In this document: positions 59,001 through 64,000 of the stretch, in pieces
How the letters are laid out: each line of letters starts with the position of its first letter
How positions within the stretch are numbered: the stretch's first letter is position 1
NCBI GenBank assembly: GCA_030681645.1
Contig: JAUXRX010000001.1
Span: forward strand, 124,001 to 188,000
Source of the DNA: Archangium sp.
GTDB lineage: Bacteria; Myxococcota; Myxococcia; Myxococcales; Myxococcaceae
Reading direction: 5' to 3'
Length of the DNA: 64,000 nucleotides
Made by a program: the position numbers and the translations under genes
Notes under the pieces: generated by a model
What the model was told of the DNA's origin: nothing
Database searches by the model: none
The model's input: the letters and a program-made list of their open reading frames with translations, nothing else

Positions 59001-59207
59001 CAGCACCGCCTGGCTCCCGGCACGTCGGGCAAGCTGTTGATGAAGTGGATCATCGAGACCAACGGCAGGACCAACCATGTCACGGTCGCCTCGGAGGAGT
59101 GGAAGAGCTCACCCATCGCCACCTGTGTCGCCCAGCTGATCAAGGTGATGAAGTTCCCGAAACACAAACAGCGCGGCGAATTCATCACCTTCCCGTTCAA
59201 GTTCTGA
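56058..59207 (+). CDS. Zinc-finger anti-sigma-like, VIT, VWA and AgmX/PglI fusion protein
   Basis: 1049 aa. ATG 56058 has GAGGGAA upstream. The N-terminus carries a ZAS-type HLLVCEAC (His30, Cys34, Cys37) typical of zinc anti-sigma factors, then a single span (about 77-95). A VIT domain (VTGFMQAVTVTQTFTNPFRA; QSLANLLPGEKVQVTLQYV) precedes a VWA domain with intact MIDAS (VFVIDTSCSMNG, about residue 427, and LLMTDGFIGNEEE). A low-complexity Gly-rich and Pro/Asp-rich stretch leads to a C-terminal AgmX/PglI domain (LAACVERQHRLAPGTSGKLL; MKFPKHKQRGEFITFPF). An ECF sigma factor follows 7 nt later, so a sensor/anti-sigma role is likely. Confidence 0.88.
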   Translation: MNRGPEAVHPSPFALEQLLAGQASSEVTSHLLVCEACRAQLSEMERAAKTFSASPRSLRAKDAAARADQRWKQRAAALTLVPAALLAVFAVSALTKPPEPAPIALKAAVNAPKLRQGREVLEVRQEPWRTNLRSIPLRGHNVEFGQGSLEASTDDGPARPFTLEHTKVDIDVTGFMQAVTVTQTFTNPFRAPVEALYVFPLPDDSAVHDMTMTAGNRVIRANIQKRAVARQQYEQAKAEGRRAALLDQERPNIFTQSLANLLPGEKVQVTLQYVAPLRYDDGVYTLNFPMVVGPRYLPGSALPGESQGSGTKLDTDVVPDGSRISPPEARSGRDIEVAVRLNAGTVIEDLWSVSHRLEVDRPSSSQLSLSLNPMDTLPNKDLIVRWRVSGVQARAAVLAAGGAFALMLNPESKDLNVPPTPKEMVFVIDTSCSMNGAPLNAAKRAMTQALQQMNADDTFMLIDFADNVSSFYDGPLSATPNDVRRAIAYLNALPSGGGTNQLAGIRRALGGRHDPKRLRMVLLMTDGFIGNEEEILAETRRLRGDARVFGFGIGSSVNHFLLSRLSEEGRGFYQYLRPDEDANEAVNRFTRRIARPLITDITIDWGGLEVADLTPAQVPDLFDVQPLIINGRYRKPGAGTVVLRGKRGGFPVVFEAPVTLPELSTNGRALQMAWARRRIEALGAVQYNIAPPEVVEQITALGLEFHLVTKYTSLVAVEDAPVTNVPAVTVTEPTLTADQTTPVGGRYGGAANSGVLGYKGPPATGEGQADLSLQLSALQGDSGGVVLRAKGGGTAYGTGGLGLRGTGAGGGGVGGLGTLGAGRGRGVVAPITANRVVISPDQLLGGDGDRVTTTTKPSVVKLTPTVPVADPAKAEPPPPQNPYTDPKADALAFMLADKQSPPPVAAPRPGPDPKPTDDEPEDEFASSFGGAKRALPKKDPPGYIPPAPGGSTADVKESLGQTDIMEVVLANKAALAACVERQHRLAPGTSGKLLMKWIIETNGRTNHVTVASEEWKSSPIATCVAQLIKVMKFPKHKQRGEFITFPFKF

Positions 59208-59214
59208 CCGACCC

Positions 59215-59718
59215 ATGGCCCTCGACATCGGCGAACTGTTCGAGCGGTACCACGGCGTCGTCTTCCGGCGCTGTCAGAACCTGCTGCGCGATCCACACGA
59301 CGCGGAGGAGGCGGTGCAGGAGGTCTTCGTGGCGGCGATCTCGGGCTTCGGGCGTTTCCGCCTGCGCAGCTCGCCGCTGACGTGGCTGTACTCGGTGGCG
59401 ACGCGGCATTGTCTGCAGCGGCTGCGCAACCAGAACACGCAGGCGCTCAAGCGCTCGCTGTTCCACGAGGAAGAAGCGGTGGAACACGACCTCGCCGGCC
59501 GCGCGGATCTCGAGCGAGCGCTGGCAAAGCTCTCCCTGCCCGAGCTCGAGCTGGTCACCCTCGCCTACCGCGACGGGCTGACCCACGAGGAGATCGCCCA
59601 GGTGACGCGGCAATCGCGCAAGACGGTGGGAAAGAAGCTCTCCGCGCTCTTCCTCCCTCTCCCTGAGAGGGAGAGGGTCGGGGAGAGGGCGGTCGCGAAG
59701 GCCGTGAGCGCCGCCTGA
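59215..59718 (+). CDS. ECF sigma factor with repeat-derived C-terminus
   Basis: 167 aa. Region 2: LFERYHGVVFRRCQNLLRDP followed by HDAEEAVQEVFVAAI and LTWLYSVATRHCLQRLR. Region 4: ELELVTLAYRDGLTHEEIAQ followed by VTRQSRKTVGKKL. After region 4 the residues LPLPERERVGERA are encoded by a family A repeat (59653-59690), so the tail is added. It lies directly behind the ZAS-VIT-VWA gene (7 nt), whose product is the likely anti-sigma. Confidence 0.92.
   Translation: MALDIGELFERYHGVVFRRCQNLLRDPHDAEEAVQEVFVAAISGFGRFRLRSSPLTWLYSVATRHCLQRLRNQNTQALKRSLFHEEEAVEHDLAGRADLERALAKLSLPELELVTLAYRDGLTHEEIAQVTRQSRKTVGKKLSALFLPLPERERVGERAVAKAVSAA
59653..59690 (+). repeat. Family A repeat within the ECF sigma gene
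   Basis: CTCCCTCTCCCTGAGAGGGA then GAGGGTCGGGGAGAGGG. It is read as the sigma factor's C-terminal tail without breaking the frame. Confidence 0.82.
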
Positions 59719-59755
59719 CGAACAAATCGGACCCATCGGTGTTCTCCTCCACCGA

Positions 59756-60280
59756 ATGGTCCCGGACGAAGCCCTCTACGAGCGCGCCCGCGGGGGAGAC
59801 CTCGCGGCCTTCGACGTGCTGTACGCGCGTTACGAGCGGCGCGTGTTCGGCTTCGTGCAGCGGCTGGTGCAGGACCGGGCCGAGGCCGAAGAGCTCTTCC
59901 ACGACACGTTCCTGAACATCCTCGAGGCGCCGCGGGCGTCGTTCGACACCGCGACCTTCGCGGCCTGGCTGTTCCGCATCGCGCGCAACCTCGCCCTCAA
60001 CCGGCTGCGCTCGAAGAGCCGGGGCGCGCACGCGGCCACCCGCGTCGCCGCCATCGAGGACTCCCCACCGACTCCCGAGCAGCGCCTGGTGGAAGAGGAG
60101 CGCGCCTTCGCCCTCTCCCACGCCGTGCAGCGGCTGCCCGAGGGGCTCGCCGACGTCTTCCACCTGCGCAGCTCGGGGCTCTCGTACCTGGAGATCGCCG
60201 ACGTGCTCTCCGTGCCCGTCGGCACGGTGAAGTCGCGAATGAACTCGCTGGTGCAACACCTCAAAGGAGCGATGCCATGA
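59756..60280 (+). CDS. ECF sigma factor
   Basis: 174 aa. Region 2: AFDVLYARYERRVFGFVQRL followed by DRAEAEELFHDTFLNIL and TFAAWLFRIARNLALNRLR. Region 4: LPEGLADVFHLRSSGLSYLE followed by IADVLSVPVGTVKSRMNSL. Complete and typical. It overlaps the anti-sigma gene start by four bases (ATGA), so the two form a standard pair. Confidence 0.94.
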   Translation: MVPDEALYERARGGDLAAFDVLYARYERRVFGFVQRLVQDRAEAEELFHDTFLNILEAPRASFDTATFAAWLFRIARNLALNRLRSKSRGAHAATRVAAIEDSPPTPEQRLVEEERAFALSHAVQRLPEGLADVFHLRSSGLSYLEIADVLSVPVGTVKSRMNSLVQHLKGAMP

Positions 60281-60663
60281 CCTGTGACGACGTCACCCCT
60301 GCCCTGCTCGCCTGGCAGCTGGGGGCCTGTGAGAGCCCCGAGCGCGACGCCATCGACGTGCACCTGGCCACCTGCCCTGCGTGCCTGGGCCGCTTCCTCG
60401 CCACCAAGCGCATCACCGAAGACGCAGCGGCCTTCGACGAGCGGCCTGCCCCGGCGGTGCGCGAGCGGCTGCGCGGTCACGTGGCCCGCCGGGCCCGGCG
60501 TCCGGTGCGCACCAGCTGGGTGGTGGGGCTCGCGGCCGCGGCGTTGCTCCTCGGTTTCCTCGGGTGGCGCGTGCTCACGCCTGCCCCGCTCACCACGCCG
60601 CCCGCCGCTGCGGGACACGGCCTCGTCGACGCCGACGGGCCCGCCAACCTCGACGTCCTCTGA
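60277..60663 (+). CDS. Zinc-finger anti-sigma factor
   Basis: 128 aa. The ZAS motif HLATCPACLGRF (HxxxCxxC) is preceded by the family's helix (DVTPALLAWQLGACESPERD). One membrane span follows (TSWVVGLAAAALLLGFLGW) and a short external tail. It should hold the upstream sigma factor at the membrane. Translationally coupled to it. Confidence 0.92.
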   Translation: MTCDDVTPALLAWQLGACESPERDAIDVHLATCPACLGRFLATKRITEDAAAFDERPAPAVRERLRGHVARRARRPVRTSWVVGLAAAALLLGFLGWRVLTPAPLTTPPAAAGHGLVDADGPANLDVL

Positions 60664-60678
60664 ATGAAAGGCCTCCCC

Positions 60679-61884
60679 ATGAAGACCCCACTGCTCCTCG
60701 CCCTGCTGTCCTGCACCGCCTTCGCCGACGGCATCGACGGCATCGACGACTTCGACGACTGGGCCGCGCAGCCGAAGGACCGCTTCGAGAACGGCGCGAA
60801 GACGTTCGAGGCGGCGAAGAAGGAGCTGCTGGAGAAGTACCTGAAGGACGACCTCACCGAAGACGACCTCTACCGCGCGGCGCTGGCGGGCATGCTGGCG
60901 CGGCTCGACCCGGCGATGCGCAGCTACAACCGGCTGCTCACGCCGGGCGAGTTCGCCGAGCTCAACGCCGACCTGAAGGGCGAGGCGATCGGCGTGGGGC
61001 TGCAGCTCACCTTCGAGCCGGCCACGGGCCGGGCAGAGGTGCTGGGCATCGTGCGGGGCTCGCCCGCGGAGAAGGCCGACCTGCGCGAGGGCGACGTGGT
61101 GCTGACCGTCGACGGCGCGTCCTTCAAAGGCAAACAGCTGCGCGACATCGTGTATGCGATTCGCGGGAAGGTGAACGAGAAGGTGACCCTGGGCGTACTG
61201 CGCGACGCGGCGGTGCTGACGAAGACGGTGGAGCGGCAGAAGCTCGTGGTCGAGTCGGTCACCTTCGAGGTGCTCCCCGGTGACGTGGCGGTCATCGCCA
61301 TTCGCAGCTTCAACGAGACCACGCCACAGGCGGCCCGCGAGGCGCTGGCGAAGGCCGCGAAGGCCGGCGCGAAGGCGTTGATCATCGACCTGCGTGACGA
61401 CGAGGGCGGGCTGCTGGAGAAGGCGCTGGAGACGGCGAAGCTGTTCCTGCCGAAGGGGAAGGTGATCACCCGCGTGCTGCACCGGGGAAACAAGGAGGAG
61501 ACCATCGCCTCCGACGTCGAGCCTGTCTTCGGGCCTGTGCCCACGGTGGTGTTGATCAACGGGCACACCCGCTCGAGCGCCGAGCTGTTGGCGGCCGCGC
61601 TGCGCGAGGGACTCAAGGCGCCGCTCGTCGGCGCGAAGACCGCGGGGAAGTGGAGCGTGCAGAGCCTGAAGGAGCTGCCGAACAGGTACGTGCTCAAGTA
61701 CACGCTCGCGCTCTTCCGCGCGCCGGACGGGAAGAGCTACGAGGGCGTGGGCCTCTCGCCGGACATCGAGGTGACGCAGGACGAGCGCGCCGCGGGACGC
61801 GCGGCCCGGCTGAAGGTGCCGGCGGAGCGCCTGGCGATCGACGCGCAGCTCCGCGCCGCTGCCAGCTTCCTCCGCCTCCGCTGA
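60679..61884 (+). CDS. S41-family C-terminal processing protease
   Basis: 401 aa. Signal peptide MKTPLLLALLSCTAFA. A PDZ domain spans about 100-190 (GEAIGVGLQL; GIVRGSPAEKADLREGDVVL). The catalytic Ser sits in NGHTRSSAELLAAAL (first Ser of SSAE) and the catalytic Lys in GAKTAGK, 25 residues later as in E. coli Tsp. The residue aligned with Tsp Asp441 is Glu. ATG 60679 has AAAGG upstream; an ATG at 60664 is alternative. It follows the anti-sigma gene and may cleave an envelope partner of that system. Confidence 0.9.
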   Translation: MKTPLLLALLSCTAFADGIDGIDDFDDWAAQPKDRFENGAKTFEAAKKELLEKYLKDDLTEDDLYRAALAGMLARLDPAMRSYNRLLTPGEFAELNADLKGEAIGVGLQLTFEPATGRAEVLGIVRGSPAEKADLREGDVVLTVDGASFKGKQLRDIVYAIRGKVNEKVTLGVLRDAAVLTKTVERQKLVVESVTFEVLPGDVAVIAIRSFNETTPQAAREALAKAAKAGAKALIIDLRDDEGGLLEKALETAKLFLPKGKVITRVLHRGNKEETIASDVEPVFGPVPTVVLINGHTRSSAELLAAALREGLKAPLVGAKTAGKWSVQSLKELPNRYVLKYTLALFRAPDGKSYEGVGLSPDIEVTQDERAAGRAARLKVPAERLAIDAQLRAAASFLRLR

Positions 61885-61903
61885 GGGAGACAGTTGAAGA
61901 AGG

Positions 61904-61964
61904 GCCCTCGACTTCGCGTAGCGATCGAGCCCGTCACCGTTCACCCCGAGCGGAGTCGAGGAGA
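61904..61964. repeat. Family B repeat pair with module
   Basis: CCCTCGACTTCGCGTAGCGA then TCGAGCCCGTCACCGTTCAC and CCCGAGCGGAGTCGAGG. The facing B arm at the right end is well kept; the left is altered. Between two convergent genes. Confidence 0.72.
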
Positions 61965-61970
61965 GGCAAG

Positions 61971-64000
61971 TCAGCGCGGACCGCTGAGCACGCGCCTGCG
62001 CCGCGCGAGCAGCACGGCGATCAGCACCCCCGCGCCCGCGCCTGAATCGCAACCACACCCCAGCGCGTAGTCCGCGCGAGTGCAGCTCACCTCGACGGGA
62101 ACGGTGATGACATCACCGCTGGTCGCCGCCTGCGCCGAGACCACCAGCTCCGCCGTGCCCACGTCACCCGCCGTGGCGGTCCAGCTCAGCGCGCCGGTGT
62201 CGGCGTCGAGCTCCACGCCCGCGGGTCCCGACACGAGCGACCACGTCACCTCCTCACTGGCGGTGAGCGCCACCTCGAGGCCGCGGCCGCACTGCGTCTC
62301 CAGCGGCCCGGGGCGGGTGATCTGCACGCCCGTGCCCGGCGTGACGAAGGGCGCGCTCCACCCGGACGTCGCCACGTTGTCGGCGAGATCCGTCGCCTTC
62401 ACGCGGTACCGGTGCGTTCCATCCACCGGCGGAGCATCGGAGAACGGTGACGTCACCGCGCCCACGCTGGCCGCCACGCCATCGCTCTCCCGTTCGAGCA
62501 CCACGCTCGCGAGCCCGCTCAACGCGTCGCTGGCGGTCCACGTGACCACGCCCTGCCGCGAGCCCGCGCGCGTCACCACGGGAGTCGTCACGTCGGGCAG
62601 CGCGCGATCGCTCAGCACGCCGTCGAGCCGGGCCGGCGCGCTCACCACCCCGCCCACGCGCGCCACGACCTCGTAGGCCCACGGGCCGTCCGGCGCGGCG
62701 TCGACGAAGGCCGGAGAGGTGAGCCCCGTCGCCACGCTCGTGCCCGCGTCGAGGGCGTCGATTCGCGACACGTCCCAGGTGAGGAGATAGCCGCCGTCGC
62801 CTGAGGCGTCCCAGCTGAGCTGCACCGCCGCGTTCGTCACCGCGTCGGCGACCTGCAGGCCCGTCGGCGCATCAGGCGGCCAGAGCACCACCGGCCGCGC
62901 CGCCGTGCCCGCGTTGCCGGCGCGATCGACCGCGGTGACGGAGTAGCTCCACGCCCCGGGGAAGGGCAGCACGTCGCTGAAGGTGATCGACGCGTCCGGC
63001 ACGTGCAGCACGCTGGGAAAGCCCGCGTCGCCGTTGCGGCCGATTCGATACTCGGCCACGCCCGACGCGGTCGACGAGTCGTCCCGCGTCGAGGGCCAGC
63101 GCAGCAGCACCGCGCCGCCGTCGCGGGTGGCTGTGACGGCCGGCGTGCGCGGAAGCCCCTCGTCGACGAAGACCCGCAGCGGCTGCGACCAGTCAGAGAC
63201 CTCGGGGCCCACGTGCATCGAGACGCGCACGTCCTGGTCGCCCGCGGGCAGCGTGACCACGAACACGCCGCTCGAGCCCCAGCCCGCGGGCTCCCAGGCG
63301 GTCGCTCCCCGGGCTTGCCTGATCACCGCGAAGCCGGTGGCGGTGAACGTGCCCGCATCCACCCTCAGGCGGACGCGGTCGATGGGGAGGTACGGGTACG
63401 TGGCCCAGGTGCCGCCGTCGAAGCGGGTGACGCTGAACGCCGGCGGGGTGACGGTGGGCGAGACCGGCACGATGAGCGGGCCCACGATGGCGGTGGGCCC
63501 CACGTTGCTCACGGCGTCGTGGCCGTGCACGCCGCAGAACCAGGTGCCCGGCCCGAGCAGGGCGCTGGCGGCGGGGAGCGGGGGCGTGAGGTCGAGCAGG
63601 CCCGGCGCCGAGACGCCGCCGTCCTGTTGGTCGAGGCGGGACACGATGAAGTGGTACGCCGCCAGGCCGCTCTCGAGGTCGCTGATGGGCGTCGCGGTCA
63701 TCAGCAGCGCGCCGCCATCGAGGGTGGCGGTGAGCGAGGTCGCGCCCGGGGGCGTGCCGTCCATCTGGAACCAGGCGCTGGCCGACCAGCCCGACACCAC
63801 GCCCGCATCGTCCACCCCGCGCGCGCGCCAACTGTAGAAGCCCGCGTCGGGCAGTGGGGCCGTGGTGTGGGTGTGCGTGCCGCTTCCGCTGCGGGGCTCC
63901 CAGCCGCTGTAGACGACCGTGCCGCCGGGGTTGCTCACCTCGAACTCCGTGGAGGTCACGTCGAGCGGCGTCGTCGGCGCGATGACGACGCTCAGGTTGG
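61971..64000 (-). CDS. Fibronectin-type repeat surface protein with MYXO-CTERM, 5' end outside window
   Basis: The frame is open past the right edge; a GTG at 63959 is probably internal. Visible part is about 676 codons. Tandem fibronectin III/Ig-like units (LQVADAVTNAAVQLSWDASG; TRDGGAVLLRWPSTRDDSST; SGLASVVLERESDGVAASVG) cover most of it, ending in a cadherin-like unit. The C-terminus CTRADYALGCGCDSGAGAGV then LIAVLLARRRR is a MYXO-CTERM: Cys motif, hydrophobic span, Arg cluster. This directs the protein to the cell surface, with later processing. Ligand unknown. Confidence 0.88.
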   Translation of the reverse strand, partial: NLSVVIAPTTPLDVTSTEFEVSNPGGTVVYSGWEPRSGSGTHTHTTAPLPDAGFYSWRARGVDDAGVVSGWSASAWFQMDGTPPGATSLTATLDGGALLMTATPISDLESGLAAYHFIVSRLDQQDGGVSAPGLLDLTPPLPAASALLGPGTWFCGVHGHDAVSNVGPTAIVGPLIVPVSPTVTPPAFSVTRFDGGTWATYPYLPIDRVRLRVDAGTFTATGFAVIRQARGATAWEPAGWGSSGVFVVTLPAGDQDVRVSMHVGPEVSDWSQPLRVFVDEGLPRTPAVTATRDGGAVLLRWPSTRDDSSTASGVAEYRIGRNGDAGFPSVLHVPDASITFSDVLPFPGAWSYSVTAVDRAGNAGTAARPVVLWPPDAPTGLQVADAVTNAAVQLSWDASGDGGYLLTWDVSRIDALDAGTSVATGLTSPAFVDAAPDGPWAYEVVARVGGVVSAPARLDGVLSDRALPDVTTPVVTRAGSRQGVVTWTASDALSGLASVVLERESDGVAASVGAVTSPFSDAPPVDGTHRYRVKATDLADNVATSGWSAPFVTPGTGVQITRPGPLETQCGRGLEVALTASEEVTWSLVSGPAGVELDADTGALSWTATAGDVGTAELVVSAQAATSGDVITVPVEVSCTRADYALGCGCDSGAGAGVLIAVLLARRRRVLSGPR

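Noticed and set aside
59830..62058. 742-codon minus-strand frame
   Set aside because: Spans four well-supported genes on the other strand and shows only composition bias.
1..64000. tRNA, rRNA, riboswitch or transposase genes
   Set aside because: No cloverleaf-like, rRNA-like or DDE/Y1 transposase sequence was recognised on reading; a covariance-model or HMM scan would be needed to exclude them fully.

Overview
The window looks like a chromosomal segment of a myxobacterium (phylum Myxococcota, probably the Myxococcus/Archangium side). The base composition is very GC-rich. It carries a CglB-type gliding-motility lipoprotein, a TIGR02265/DUF2378 protein, a TIGR02996 protein, a MYXO-CTERM sorting signal, three Hanks-type Ser/Thr kinases with C-terminal membrane anchors, and many Cys-rich lipoproteins. 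No rRNA, tRNA, CRISPR array, phage module or transposase gene was seen.

Layout. 1-9.2 kb: the tail of a CglB-like protein, a minus-strand lipoprotein/membrane-protein trio, DNA polymerase II (polB) overlapped by a small upstream gene, a TIGR02996 protein and a large lipoprotein. 9.2-13 kb: a PIN toxin with its Phd/YefM antitoxin, an adenosine deaminase-like enzyme, a Gly-rich lipoprotein. 13-19 kb: a scrambled region with an alpha/beta hydrolase, a 115-bp copy of part of a gene 6.6 kb away, two head-to-head propeller-like paralogues lacking export signals, and a broken beta-barrel gene. 19-24 kb: CsbD and BON-domain stress proteins, an F420-reductase-like protein, pterin carbinolamine dehydratase, a thioesterase and a chemoreceptor. 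24-41 kb: two CGGxGQPCC-repeat lipoproteins, kinase, purE-purK, response regulator, and an operon of surface protein, sigma factor, FecR-type protein and Cys-rich lipoprotein. 41-54 kb: ceramidase-like lipoprotein, two kinases, a YebC protein, a zinc-ribbon membrane protein and several envelope proteins. 54-64 kb: tmk, a metzincin-like protein, a nested inverted repeat, a ZAS-VIT-VWA-AgmX/PglI fusion next to an ECF sigma factor, a second sigma/anti-sigma/S41-protease operon, and a MYXO-CTERM surface protein running off the right edge.

Themes. Most genes serve the cell envelope or signalling (lipoproteins, kinases, sigma/anti-sigma pairs), with a few housekeeping enzymes (polB, purE, purK, tmk, PCD). 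Two families of short dispersed palindromes recur more than a dozen times. They lie mostly between genes, but at several points have become coding sequence (ends of PurE and an ECF sigma factor, linker of a FecR protein). One family forms facing pairs like REPINs. A separate 142-bp nested inverted repeat at 55.7-55.9 kb and the rearranged 14-18.7 kb stretch are the most unusual non-genic features.
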